DNA of 64,000 nucleotides. Origin: Acidobacteria bacterium UBA2161. GTDB taxonomy: Bacteria > Acidobacteriota > Vicinamibacteria > Vicinamibacterales > UBA823. The DNA is taken from contig DCWN01000023.1 in NCBI GenBank assembly GCA_002328835.1, positions 55,871-119,870 on the forward strand, given 5' to 3'. Positions 9,533 through 18,803 of the stretch are shown here, in pieces (position 1 is the stretch's first letter; each line of letters opens with the position of its first letter). A model generated the notes under the pieces. It ran no database searches. It was not told the DNA's origin and saw only the letters and a program-made list of their open reading frames with translations. A program made the position numbers and the translations under genes.

Positions 9533-10534
9533 ATGACCACCCTGCGATCGCCGGTTCTTCCCGCTGCTGCAGCGTTGCTGCTCTCGGCCTGTGCCGCGGA
9601 GGCGCCCGCGCCGGGTGAAACCGATGCTGTGGTGCCGGCTGCGCCTGCGCGCCAGGTCGATGTCGCGACGACGGTTGCGTTCACCGAGGGGCCGACGGTC
9701 GACGAGGCGGGGAACGTCTACTTCACCGACTTTCCGAACAATCGGATCATGCGCCTGTCGACCGAGGGCGCGCTGACGACGTTCAGGCAGCCGAGCCACG
9801 GCGCCAACGGCCTCATCTTCGACAACGAGTGGCGGCTGCTCGCCTGCGAGGCGGGTGACGGCGACATGATCCTGCCGAGAATCACCCGGACGAACATCGA
9901 GACAGGCGAGGTCGAGGTTCTCGCCGACGACTACGAGGGGTTGCAGCTCCACCAGCCGAACGACGTGACGATTGACGGCAGCGGTCGGGTCTACTTCACC
10001 GACCGGCCGGGGCCGAACCCGAGGGCGGATCAGACCGGCGTCCACGGCGTCTACCGGATCGATCCGGACGGGACGATCGAGCGGATCCTCACCGAGCCGG
10101 AGATCGAACGGCCGAATGGTCTGGTCATCTCACCCGACGACCGGACGTTCTACCTGATCGAGGCGGCCGGGAACGAAGGCGGCGCGCGGATGATCCGCGC
10201 CTACGACCTAGCCGACGACGGCACGGTCGGCAACATGCGGGTCTTCCACGACTTCTACCCGGGCCGGAGCGGCGACGGGATGACGATCGACGCCGAGGGC
10301 AACCTCTGGGTCGCGGCCGGCCTCAACCGGCTGCGCGGCTCGAGCGAAACGCTCGACACGCCGGCGGGCGTCCACGTCTTCGCACCTGACGGCGAGCTGG
10401 TCGAGTTCATCCCGATTCCAGAAGATACGGTCACGAACGTCGCCTTCGGTGGGCCGGATCTCAGCACGCTCTACGTCACGGCGGGGAAGACCTTGTTCAG
10501 GGTCGAGACCGACGTGACCGGGACGCGGCGGTAA
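9533..10534 (+). CDS. SMP-30/gluconolactonase-like lipoprotein
   Basis: A 333-residue six-bladed beta-propeller of the SMP-30/Gluconolactonase/LRE family, which hydrolyses sugar lactones in characterised members. Features are an N-terminal lipobox (LLLSAC, Cys20), EGPTVDEAGNVYFTDF, QPNDVTIDGSGRVYFTD and RPNGLVISPDDRTFY, blade motifs that include metal-binding Glu/Asn/Asp residues. GAGGAG upstream supports the ATG. It follows two sulfatases by 31 bp, which fits periplasmic sugar processing. A lactonase activity is likely but not certain, because this family also includes binding propellers. Confidence 0.87.
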   Translation: MTTLRSPVLPAAAALLLSACAAEAPAPGETDAVVPAAPARQVDVATTVAFTEGPTVDEAGNVYFTDFPNNRIMRLSTEGALTTFRQPSHGANGLIFDNEWRLLACEAGDGDMILPRITRTNIETGEVEVLADDYEGLQLHQPNDVTIDGSGRVYFTDRPGPNPRADQTGVHGVYRIDPDGTIERILTEPEIERPNGLVISPDDRTFYLIEAAGNEGGARMIRAYDLADDGTVGNMRVFHDFYPGRSGDGMTIDAEGNLWVAAGLNRLRGSSETLDTPAGVHVFAPDGELVEFIPIPEDTVTNVAFGGPDLSTLYVTAGKTLFRVETDVTGTRR

Positions 10535-10567
10535 CGTTCGATCCGGCCCCGGCCGCTCCGTCCTCTA

Positions 10568-10573
10568 TATAAT
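10568..10573 (+). promoter_or_regulatory. TATAAT -10 box before a 14-codon ORF
   Basis: A perfect TATAAT ends 7 nt before ATG 10581, so transcription should begin at or next to that ATG. This promoter would drive the downstream aminotransferase and AddBA genes. No -35 consensus is seen. Confidence 0.5.
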
Positions 10574-10580
10574 CCTCGCC

Positions 10581-10625
10581 ATGCGATTCCGCGTTCTGGT
10601 CGCGTCGGTCCTGGCCCTGCTGTGA
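10581..10625 (+). other. 14-codon ORF resembling a truncated signal peptide
   Basis: MRFRVLVASVLALL followed by TGA. The short basic start and hydrophobic run look like the first half of a Sec signal sequence. It begins exactly where a leaderless transcript from the adjacent TATAAT would begin. It may be the relic of a lost exported protein or a leader ORF before the aminotransferase at 10689. Translation is not shown. Confidence 0.35.
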
Positions 10626-10688
10626 ACGCTTCCAGCCCGGCCCGCGTAACAAGCCGACGCTGACTTGGCGGAGATACGAAAGGACACG

Positions 10689-11813
10689 ATGCCGAATTTC
10701 CAGCCGTTCGTCATGGAACGGATGATGTCGAAGTGGGAGAACCAGGTCGATTACAACCTGTCGGAGAGCGGTGTCCATCCCGCGACTGTCCGCGACCTGG
10801 TTCCCGATCCGGGGCAGGTCGAGGATCTGCTCTCGACCGAGTTCGTGTACTCCCAGGCCAACGGCATTCCAGAGCTGCGCGAGCGGATCGCCGCGCTGTA
10901 CCCCGGGGCGACGGCCGACAACGTGCTCGTCACCGTCGGCTGCATCGAGGCGAACCTGATCTCGCTCCAGACCTTGCTCGAGCCTGGCGACGAGATGGCC
11001 GTCATGACGCCGAACTACCTACAGGTCTGGGGCTCGGCGAAGAACCTCGGCGCGTCGGTCACGACGTTCGACCTCGACGCCGACCGCGCCTGGGCGCTCG
11101 ATGTCGACTCGCTCAACCGGGCCGTCACCGAGAAGACGAAGCTCGTCGCCGTCTGCAACCCGAACAACCCGACCGGCCGAATCATGACGTCCGCCGAGAT
11201 GGACGCCGTCGTCGCCGCGGCTGAGCGCGTCGGCGCCTGGCTTCTGGCGGACGAGGTCTACAGTGGGGCCGAACGGCTGACCGACGAAGTGACCCCGACG
11301 TTCTGGGGGCGCTACGACAAGCTGTTCGCGAACAACAGTCTCAGCAAGGCCTACGGCCTGCCCGGACTCAGGGTCGGCTGGATCGTCGGGCCGCCCGACA
11401 AGGTGGACGAGGCCTGGGCCCGCCACGAGTACACGACGATCACCGCGCCAACGCTGTCCCACAACCTCGCGACGATCGCGGTGTCGCCCGACGTCCGGCC
11501 GAAACTGCTCGAGCGCACCCGCGGCTACATCCGCCGCGGCTACCCGATCCTCGAGGAGTGGATGCAGTCGCACGGCGATCTCTTCTCGATCGTGCCGCCC
11601 GATGCGGCGGCGATCGCGTTCCCGAAGTACCGGATCGACGTCAACTCGACGACGTTCGTCGAGCGGCTGTTCAAGGAAAAGAAGGCGCTGGTCGCCGCCG
11701 GCGATCACTTCAACGTCGACAAGCACCTCCGGATCAGCTTCGGGCTGCCGGCCGACTACCTCCGCGGTGGCCTCGACCGGATCCACGAGATGTTCGCGGA
11801 CATTGCGGACTAG
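10689..11813 (+). CDS. Class I/II PLP aminotransferase
   Basis: A 374-residue cytoplasmic aminotransferase; there is no signal peptide. CNPNNPTG, ADEVYSG and the PLP lysine at about residue 220 in NNSLSKAYGLPGLRVGW are all present, and the C-terminal arginine region is LRISFGLP. The ATG at 10689 has AAAGGA a few bases upstream and is preferred over an in-frame TTG at 10665. It differs clearly from the Tat-exported aminotransferase at the start of the window. The amino acid acted on is unknown. Its 3' end is 30 bp before the AddB-like gene. Confidence 0.9.
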   Translation: MPNFQPFVMERMMSKWENQVDYNLSESGVHPATVRDLVPDPGQVEDLLSTEFVYSQANGIPELRERIAALYPGATADNVLVTVGCIEANLISLQTLLEPGDEMAVMTPNYLQVWGSAKNLGASVTTFDLDADRAWALDVDSLNRAVTEKTKLVAVCNPNNPTGRIMTSAEMDAVVAAAERVGAWLLADEVYSGAERLTDEVTPTFWGRYDKLFANNSLSKAYGLPGLRVGWIVGPPDKVDEAWARHEYTTITAPTLSHNLATIAVSPDVRPKLLERTRGYIRRGYPILEEWMQSHGDLFSIVPPDAAAIAFPKYRIDVNSTTFVERLFKEKKALVAAGDHFNVDKHLRISFGLPADYLRGGLDRIHEMFADIAD

Positions 11814-11843
11814 CCCTAGAGTGCGGGAGGCAGGAGGCTCCTG

Positions 11844-14800
11844 ATGGACCCCTTCCTCGATCAGCTCGCTGCGCTCTGCCGCGAGCGGCCGACGGCGCCG
11901 AAGTGGGTGATCGTGCCGAGCCACGCGCTCGGGCACACGTTGGGCGACCGCCTGGCGCTCGGCGGCACCAGCTGGGTCAATCTCCGCTTCAAGACTCCGT
12001 TCGATCTCGCCCTCGAAGTGGCGGCGCCGACTCTGGTCGATCGCGGGATCGATCCGATCGCCGAGGACGTCGGGCCGACGCTCGTCATGCGCCTGCTGCT
12101 CGACCTGCCGCCAGACACGCCCGCCTACTTCCGCGCGCTCGACAGCGAGATCCTCCAGGAGAAGATGGCCGCCGCGCTCTGGTCGACCCTGAGCGAACTG
12201 CGGATGGCCGGTCTCGGGGCCGGTGCGCTGCCGGCCCGGGTCTTCGAGAACCCGGACAAGCGCGCCGAACTGGTTGCGCTCATCGAGGCCTACGAGCGAT
12301 ACCTGGCCGACCGGCAGATCGCCGATACGGCGGCCGTTTTTACCGAGGCGCTGGCGCATGTTGACGACTGCCCGATCGGTCGGGACGACGCCCGGCTGAC
12401 CTTGCCAGATCTCATCTGGTCGCCGCTCGTCCGGCGATTCATCGACGCCCTCCCCGGCCACGAGGTTGGCGAGGCCTCCGTACGTCGCCCGCCTGGCCTG
12501 ACGGTGCCCGGCCGGCTCACCGGTCTGGCGCTCGACCGTCGGGCGGGAACACGGGCCGGCGGGTCGAGCGGTGACGGGGCTGACTCGGCCGGCGGCACCG
12601 ACGCGGCGTCGCTCTGGTTCCTGATGACGCCGGAGGCAGCGCCAACGCCGAAGGACGACGGCACCCTGGCGATGTTCCGAGCGGGTGGGAAGGAAGCCGA
12701 GGTCGAGGAACTCTTCCGGCGGATTGCCGCGTCGAGCGTCCGGCTCGACGACGTCGAGATCGTCTGTGCCGCTCCCGACTATCCGTTTCTCATCTGGCAG
12801 AAAGCGGTCCGGCACGACTGGGCGGTGACCCTGAGCGCCGGCGTGCCGGTGACGGCCACCCGGCCGGCGCGCGCGATCGCGGCGCTGTTCGACTGGATCG
12901 AACGGGGCTATCCGGCCAGCCGGCTCCGGCGGCTCTTCCAGTCGGGTGACGTGACGCTCCGCCGCGACGATGGATTGACATCCGGGCGGGCGGCCCGGCT
13001 GCTCATGCGATCGGAGGCGGCGTGGGGCCGTTCGACGTACGACGCGGCACTCCGCGGCCTGGCGGCCGCCGACCGCGAACGGGCCGCCGATTCCGAGGTC
13101 GACGAGGACGCCCAGGGCCGTGCCCGCGAGCGTGCCGCGGAGGTCGATGGTCTCAGGATCTGGATCGAGCATCTGCTGACGCTGGTTCCCGAGCCTGGCA
13201 AGGGCGGCACCGTGGCGTTCGACGCGCTGCTCCGCGGCGTCGCGCGCTTCGCCGCCGACTATGCGCGGCGGAGCAACCCGCTCGACAATCTGAGTGCTTC
13301 GGCGATCGGCGACGCGCTCGAGGAACTGAAACTTCTGGGCGAGATCCGGCGGCCGATGGGCGAGGCGCTCAGGCTGATCCGGAGCGCGCTGGAGGGTCTG
13401 ACGGCCGGCGCGGATCGCGCGCGGCCGGGGCATCTCCACGTCACCTCGATCGCACGCGCGGGCCACGCCGGGCGCTCGCACACCTACGTCGTCGGACTGG
13501 AAGAGGGCCGCGTCTTTCCGGCGCCGGTCGAGGATGCCGTTCTCCTCGACGCCGAGCGCGAGGCGATCGGCGGCGCTCTGCCGACGTCCGGCGACCGCGC
13601 AACCGAGGCGGTCTTCGGTGTCGTCTCCCGGCTCGCGGCGATCGGCGCGGCGACCGGCGACGGTGGCACCACCACGCTCAGCTACTCCTGCCGCGACCTG
13701 CGGCAGTACCGCGACACGTTTCCGTCCTGGCTGCTGCTCCAGGCGTTCCGTCTCGGGCGGCCGGGCGAGACGACCTACGCCGATCTGATCGCCCGGCTGG
13801 CCGAGCCGGCGTCGGCGGTCCCGAGTACTCCCGACGCGGCCGTCAGCGACAGCGGCTGGTGGCTGGCGAACCTGCACGTCGGCGGCCTGGCCGAGACACC
13901 GCTGCTCGAGGTCTTCCCGAGTCTGCGCCGCGGATTGAAGGCCGAGCAGGCGCGCGAATCGGACTTGTTCACGGCATACGACGGGGCGGTGCCCGAGGCC
14001 GGCGGCGCGCTCGATCCGCGCGGGTCGCGCCGCGTCATGTCGGCGACGCGGCTCGAGGGACTGGCGGAATGCCCGTTCAGGCACTTCCTGCAGTACGGCC
14101 TCGGCGTCGACGCGCTGGAGGAGGCCGAGCCCGAGCGCGACGTCTGGCTGAACCCGCTGACGCGCGGGTCGGAACTGCACGCGCTGTACGCCGACGTCAT
14201 GCGGCGGGTGCGCGACGAGGGGCGCACGGCCGACCCTGCGCACGATCTCGAATGGCTCACGGCCCGCGCCGACGACCGGCTCCGCCGCCTCGCCGACATC
14301 ATGCCTCCGCCCTCGGTGCTCGTCTTCGACCGCGAGCGGCAACAGCTCATCGACGATCTCGCACTCTTCCTGACCCTCGAAGCCGAGCAGCCCGATCGAC
14401 GGCCGGTCGCGCTGGAGGTTGGCTTCGGCCGCCCGGCGCGAGGCCTGCTGACCGACGCGGCCGACGCGGTCGAGCCGCTGGCCCAGGCCGACGCGATCCG
14501 GATCGGCAACGAACGGTCGGGCTTCCTGCTGCGCGGCAAGATCGACCGGATCGACGAGGTCGACGGACGCTACGAGATCGTCGACTACAAGACCGGCAGT
14601 TTTTTCGAGAAGAAGTACGGCGGGACCTTTCACGAGGGCCGCCTGCTGCAACACGCGCTCTACGGTCTGGCAGCGGTCGAGCTGCTGCGCCCGATCGATC
14701 CCGACGCGCGTGTCGCCGCGGGTAGCTACTACTTCCCGAGCATCCGCGGCGGCGGCCAGACGTCGTCGAAGCCGCACCCGCCGGCGGCCGCCACGCTGGA

Positions 14801-14990
14801 CGTGCTGGGCGATCTGTTCGACACGGTAGCCAACGGCGCGTTCGTGCACACGGCCGACAAGGAGAACTGCCGGTTCTGCAAGTACTCGGACGCCTGCGGT
14901 CGCGACCACCTCTCGCGCGCCGGGCGAAAGATCTGGAACACGGCGAACACGGCGCTCGAGCCGTACCGGAAGCTGCTGAGGACGGAATGA
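11844..14990 (+). CDS. addB: AddB-like nuclease/helicase subunit
   Basis: A 1048-residue AddB-type subunit of a double-strand-break resection complex. The four iron-sulfur cysteines are in canonical arrangement: C743 (AECPFRHFL), then C1009, C1012 and C1018 in CRFCKYSDAC. Between them is the PD-(D/E)XK nuclease core (GSELHALY histidine, GKIDRIDE, EIVDYKTG). The N-terminal Walker A motif of Gram-positive AddB is absent, as in other Gram-negative AddB proteins. The stop overlaps the start of addA (ATGA), giving a coupled heterodimer. With AddA it would degrade broken DNA ends and load RecA. Confidence 0.9.
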   Translation: MDPFLDQLAALCRERPTAPKWVIVPSHALGHTLGDRLALGGTSWVNLRFKTPFDLALEVAAPTLVDRGIDPIAEDVGPTLVMRLLLDLPPDTPAYFRALDSEILQEKMAAALWSTLSELRMAGLGAGALPARVFENPDKRAELVALIEAYERYLADRQIADTAAVFTEALAHVDDCPIGRDDARLTLPDLIWSPLVRRFIDALPGHEVGEASVRRPPGLTVPGRLTGLALDRRAGTRAGGSSGDGADSAGGTDAASLWFLMTPEAAPTPKDDGTLAMFRAGGKEAEVEELFRRIAASSVRLDDVEIVCAAPDYPFLIWQKAVRHDWAVTLSAGVPVTATRPARAIAALFDWIERGYPASRLRRLFQSGDVTLRRDDGLTSGRAARLLMRSEAAWGRSTYDAALRGLAAADRERAADSEVDEDAQGRARERAAEVDGLRIWIEHLLTLVPEPGKGGTVAFDALLRGVARFAADYARRSNPLDNLSASAIGDALEELKLLGEIRRPMGEALRLIRSALEGLTAGADRARPGHLHVTSIARAGHAGRSHTYVVGLEEGRVFPAPVEDAVLLDAEREAIGGALPTSGDRATEAVFGVVSRLAAIGAATGDGGTTTLSYSCRDLRQYRDTFPSWLLLQAFRLGRPGETTYADLIARLAEPASAVPSTPDAAVSDSGWWLANLHVGGLAETPLLEVFPSLRRGLKAEQARESDLFTAYDGAVPEAGGALDPRGSRRVMSATRLEGLAECPFRHFLQYGLGVDALEEAEPERDVWLNPLTRGSELHALYADVMRRVRDEGRTADPAHDLEWLTARADDRLRRLADIMPPPSVLVFDRERQQLIDDLALFLTLEAEQPDRRPVALEVGFGRPARGLLTDAADAVEPLAQADAIRIGNERSGFLLRGKIDRIDEVDGRYEIVDYKTGSFFEKKYGGTFHEGRLLQHALYGLAAVELLRPIDPDARVAAGSYYFPSIRGGGQTSSKPHPPAAATLDVLGDLFDTVANGAFVHTADKENCRFCKYSDACGRDHLSRAGRKIWNTANTALEPYRKLLRTE

Positions 14991-17900
14991 CGCTGCCCGA
15001 CCAGGCCGCGCGCGAGCTGATTGCCAGCCGGCTCGATCTGAACCTGCTCGTCGAAGCTGGCGCCGGGTCCGGCAAGACGGAGAACCTCGCCCAGCGGATG
15101 GCTGCGGGGATCACCGAGGGCGTCTACGAGATTGAAGCGATGGCCGCGGTCACCTTCACGCGGAAGGCGGCCGCCGAGTTGCGTGGGCGGTTTCAGCAGA
15201 CGCTCGAGGCACGGCTGGTCGACGAGCCCGTGCCCGAGAAGGCCGCGCGGATCCGGGCCGCGCTCGCGTTGCTCGAACGTCTGTTCGCTGGCACGATCCA
15301 CGCCTTTTGCGCCCGGCTCCTGCGCGAGCGTCCGGTCGAGGCCGGCATCGCGCCCGGGTTCACCGAGCTCGACGAGATCGCCGACCTCGAACAGCAGCAG
15401 CAGTCGTGGCGCGAGTATCTCTCGCGCGAGCGGGCTCGGGGCTCCGGGACGCTGCGCGCGCTCGAAGCAGCCGGCGTGCAGCCGAAGGATCTCGACGATG
15501 AATTCGCGCGCGTCTGCCTCTTCGAGGAGGTCGAGTTTCCCTCTGGCGATGCCACGCCGCCCGATCCCGATCCCGCCTGGCGCGCGCTCGAGGCGATGTG
15601 GGCCGATCTCGGGCCGCGTGTGCCCGAGGAGCTGCCCGCCGACACGCGCTGCGACGTGCAGAAGCGAGCGAAGGATTTCCGGTGGCGGCTGCGCGCCGCC
15701 CGGTCGCGGCGGCCCGCCGACCTCACAGCGCTGCTGACGATCTGGGATCACACGCCCAGGGTCACCATGAAGTGGTGGGAGGGCCTCACTCCGAACACGA
15801 GGGTGCTCCGCGACGAGTTGCAGGAGCTGCTCGGCCGGTTCCGCGACGACATCGTCACGCCGTATCTCACCGAGTGGCGGCGCTACGTCTACGACCTCGC
15901 GATCGAGTTGCTCGTGGATGCCCGCGACTACGCCCGCGACTTGCGGTTCTCTCGCTTGGCCTTGAACTACGGTGACCTGCTGCAGCGTGCTGCGAAGCTG
16001 CTGCGCGAGCAGCCAGACGTGCGCCGGGCGCTGCAGGGGAAGTATCGCTGGCTCTTCGTCGACGAGTTCCAGGATACCGACCCGATTCAGGCGGAAGTCC
16101 TGCTGCTGCTGGCGGCGCACGAGACCGAGAAGCGGAAGCCGGCCCGCCGCGTCGATTGGACCAGGGTTCGCCCGCGACCGGGCGCGCTGTTCGTGGTCGG
16201 CGATCCGAAGCAGTCGATCTTCCGGTTCCGCCGCGCCGACATCGAGATCTACGACCAGGTACGGCGGATCATCGAGGCCTCGGGCGGTCAAACGGTGCCG
16301 CTCGAGGCGTCGTTCCGGGCGGTGCCGGCGCTGTGCGCCTGGGCGAACGAAGTCTTTGCCACTGTCTTCCCCGACGCCCCCACGCCGCCGCAGCCGGCCT
16401 TCCACCGGCTCGAGCCGGTGCGCGCCGACGCGCCGGCGGCGGGTGTTCGCGTCCTGCGGCACGAGGCTTCGGTCGACCGGAGCGAGCTCGCTGGGGAGGA
16501 CGCGGCGCGGATTGCCGACTACGTCCGGTCCGAGATCGCCGCTGGGCGCCGCCGCCCGGGAGACTTTCTGATCCTGACGCGGATCAAGCGGAACCTTGCC
16601 GTCTACGCCGCGGCGCTCGAGCGACTGGACCTACCGGTGGAGGTGAGTGGCGCCGGCGCGTTCGGCGACTCCGAGCACGTCCGGGAGCTGGCGGCGCTGC
16701 TGCGATCCCTCGCCGATCCCGACGACGGCGTGGCGCTCGTCGGCGTGCTGCGCGGACCGTTCTTCGGGATCAGCGACGAACAGCTGTTCCGGTACCGTCA
16801 GGCCGGCGGGAGCTTTACGCTCACCCGTCCCGTGATCGGGGATCCGGTCGAGTCGTCACCCGAGGCGATCCCGCCGCCTCCGCCGCCCGCGCGCGCCCAC
16901 CGTCAGTCCGATGCCGGCCAACCCAACCTCTTCGAGGTGCCAGACGAGCCAAGTCGGCCGGCGGCCGAGTCGGCGCTCGTCGAGCTGCAGGCGATGTACC
17001 GGTGGACGCGACAGCTCCCGGCGGCGGCAGCCACCGAACGGATTCTCGAGCGCACCGGTTTCCTCGCGCTCGCTGCGACCGGCACGCCGGGTGGCGCCGA
17101 CGCCGGCGATCTGATCCATGCGGTCGACCGGGTCCGTCAGGTGGCCGAGGATGGCGGCACGCTTGCCGAGGCGGCCGCGGCGCTGACGCGTGAAATCGAA
17201 GGGAGCGACGTCGAGTCGTTGCCGCTCGAACCCGGCCGGAGCGACGTGGTGCGAGTGATGAACCTTCACAAGGCCAAAGGACTCGAAGCGCCGGTTGTCT
17301 TCCTGGCCGACCCCGGCACCTCGGGCGGATCGCGTGGCGTCGGTCTCCGTATCGAACGCGACGGCGATCGTGCGGTTGGGTTCCTCCGGTTCGTCCGGCG
17401 CCGGAACTTTGCCGAGACGGTCCTCGGTGAGCCCGACGGGTGGGCGGACCGCGCGGCGGCGGAACGGCAGTTCCTCGACTGCGAGGAGGACCGGCTCCGC
17501 TACGTGGCGGCGACGCGCGCGATGGATCTGCTCGTCGTCTCGTGCTGGGAGAGGGCGACGGCGAAGAAACCCGGACCGTGGACGGCCTTCGATGCGGCGC
17601 TGGCCGGAGCCGAGGCGCTGGAGGTCGGCGAGACGACTGTGCCCGTCGCGGTCGCGCCGAGTTCGGCCGCGGGCGACCTCGCGGCCACCGCCGAGGCTGC
17701 CGCCTCAGAACGTCAGGCGAGGCTCCGCCGCGCGGCGACACCGGCCTGGGCGGTCGAGTCGGTCACCGGGGGCGAGCGGCACGAGATCACCGTGCGTGAG
17801 GACGACCCGGCACGGCTGCTGCGTGGGCCGGCGACCGGCATGGAGTGGGGCGAACTGGTGCACAGGCTGCTCGAGGACGCGCTGCGCCGCGGCGAGGTCG

Positions 17901-18337
17901 ACACCGCCCGATTGACGCGCCTGGCGAAGTGGTTGACGTTCGGCAAGTCGGAGTTGGCGACGGTCATCCACGAAGCAGTCGAGGCGGTCGAGACGATCAC
18001 CGAGAGCGATCTCTGGAGGGACGCGCTGGCGGCCGAGACCCGACACGTCGAGGTCCCGTTCGCCGTTCTGGAGGACGCAGCCGAGGGCGATTCGACTGAC
18101 GGCCTGCCCACCGTGTGCCACGGCGTCATCGACCTCGTCTACCGCACCGCGGACGGCTGGGCGATTGTCGATCACAAGACCGACCAGCTCTGCGAGGGCG
18201 GCACCGAGGCACTCGCCGACCGCTATCGTGGGCAACTCGAACGCTACGTCGATGCCTGGCGGGCCGTGACGGGTGACGTTCGGGTGACGACCGGGCTCCA
18301 CGTCGTGCGAGCCGGCGAAATCCGTTGGACGTCCTGA
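14987..18337 (+). CDS. addA: AddA-like UvrD-family helicase-nuclease
   Basis: A 1116-residue superfamily 1A helicase with a C-terminal RecB-type nuclease. Motif I is AGAGSGKTE (Lys30), Ia VTFTRKAAAELR, II FVDEFQDTDP, III VVGDPKQSIFRFR, V MNLHKAKGLEAPVVF and VI RLRYVAATRAMDLL. The C-terminal nuclease shows GVIDLVYR and WAIVDHKTDQ (the D and K of PD-(D/E)XK). It is translationally coupled to the AddB gene, forming a complete AddAB end-resection enzyme. The gene ends 49 bp from a convergent NUDIX gene. Confidence 0.95.
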   Translation: MTLPDQAARELIASRLDLNLLVEAGAGSGKTENLAQRMAAGITEGVYEIEAMAAVTFTRKAAAELRGRFQQTLEARLVDEPVPEKAARIRAALALLERLFAGTIHAFCARLLRERPVEAGIAPGFTELDEIADLEQQQQSWREYLSRERARGSGTLRALEAAGVQPKDLDDEFARVCLFEEVEFPSGDATPPDPDPAWRALEAMWADLGPRVPEELPADTRCDVQKRAKDFRWRLRAARSRRPADLTALLTIWDHTPRVTMKWWEGLTPNTRVLRDELQELLGRFRDDIVTPYLTEWRRYVYDLAIELLVDARDYARDLRFSRLALNYGDLLQRAAKLLREQPDVRRALQGKYRWLFVDEFQDTDPIQAEVLLLLAAHETEKRKPARRVDWTRVRPRPGALFVVGDPKQSIFRFRRADIEIYDQVRRIIEASGGQTVPLEASFRAVPALCAWANEVFATVFPDAPTPPQPAFHRLEPVRADAPAAGVRVLRHEASVDRSELAGEDAARIADYVRSEIAAGRRRPGDFLILTRIKRNLAVYAAALERLDLPVEVSGAGAFGDSEHVRELAALLRSLADPDDGVALVGVLRGPFFGISDEQLFRYRQAGGSFTLTRPVIGDPVESSPEAIPPPPPPARAHRQSDAGQPNLFEVPDEPSRPAAESALVELQAMYRWTRQLPAAAATERILERTGFLALAATGTPGGADAGDLIHAVDRVRQVAEDGGTLAEAAAALTREIEGSDVESLPLEPGRSDVVRVMNLHKAKGLEAPVVFLADPGTSGGSRGVGLRIERDGDRAVGFLRFVRRRNFAETVLGEPDGWADRAAAERQFLDCEEDRLRYVAATRAMDLLVVSCWERATAKKPGPWTAFDAALAGAEALEVGETTVPVAVAPSSAAGDLAATAEAAASERQARLRRAATPAWAVESVTGGERHEITVREDDPARLLRGPATGMEWGELVHRLLEDALRRGEVDTARLTRLAKWLTFGKSELATVIHEAVEAVETITESDLWRDALAAETRHVEVPFAVLEDAAEGDSTDGLPTVCHGVIDLVYRTADGWAIVDHKTDQLCEGGTEALADRYRGQLERYVDAWRAVTGDVRVTTGLHVVRAGEIRWTS

Positions 18338-18386
18338 CCTCTCGATGTCAGGGGCCCACCCCCGTCTTGGCGACGCTGCACGAGGG

Positions 18387-18794
18387 TCAGGCGTCGGAGC
18401 CGGACCGGATCCCCAGGATTCGGTCGGCGTCGGTGAGGATGGCCCGAGCGCTGTCATGGCTCAATCGCTGGCGCGCAGCCGGCAGGGCGAGCCAGACGAG
18501 TTCTCGCTGCTCGTCAGAACCCACGGACGCTTCGAATCTCGCCGTGAAGTAGGCGACGACCGCCTGCTTCGTTGGGATCTCGGTGACACCGATCGGGTGC
18601 ACGATCTCGACTGCGGCTCCGGCCTCCTCGAGCACCTCGCGACGGGCCGTCTCCTCGAGCGTCTCCCCACGCTCGATGTGTCCCTTCGGCAAGACCCAGT
18701 CCGTCCCCGCGCTCGACCTCACGAGGAGGAACCGGCGCTCCCCGCCATCCTCTCGAAAGACCACCGCACCCGCGTGGGTCGGTACGTTCGACAT
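18387..18794 (-). CDS. NUDIX hydrolase
   Basis: A 135-residue NUDIX protein hydrolysing a nucleoside diphosphate linked to another moiety. The Nudix box starts at GHIERGETLEETARREVLEE and is complete (GX5EX7REUXEEXGU). No signal peptide. It starts 9 bp after the stop of the phosphatase upstream, so it is probably co-transcribed, and it converges with addA. Substrate candidates are mutagenic NTPs, diadenosine or inositol polyphosphates; the short form and the KGHIERGE sequence resemble diadenosine or polyphosphate hydrolases, but this is weak. Confidence 0.9.
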   Translation of the reverse strand: MSNVPTHAGAVVFREDGGERRFLLVRSSAGTDWVLPKGHIERGETLEETARREVLEEAGAAVEIVHPIGVTEIPTKQAVVAYFTARFEASVGSDEQRELVWLALPAARQRLSHDSARAILTDADRILGIRSGSDA

Positions 18795-18803
18795 CGGCGT
18801 GGG

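Noticed and set aside
11019..14909. A long open frame on the minus strand opposite the AddB gene.
   Set aside because: It is Arg/Gln/Asp-rich with no domain, and mirrors the codon bias of the well-supported AddB gene.
18338..18386. Possible terminator between addA and the NUDIX gene.
   Set aside because: GC-rich, but no stem of at least 6 bp with a T-tract could be built.
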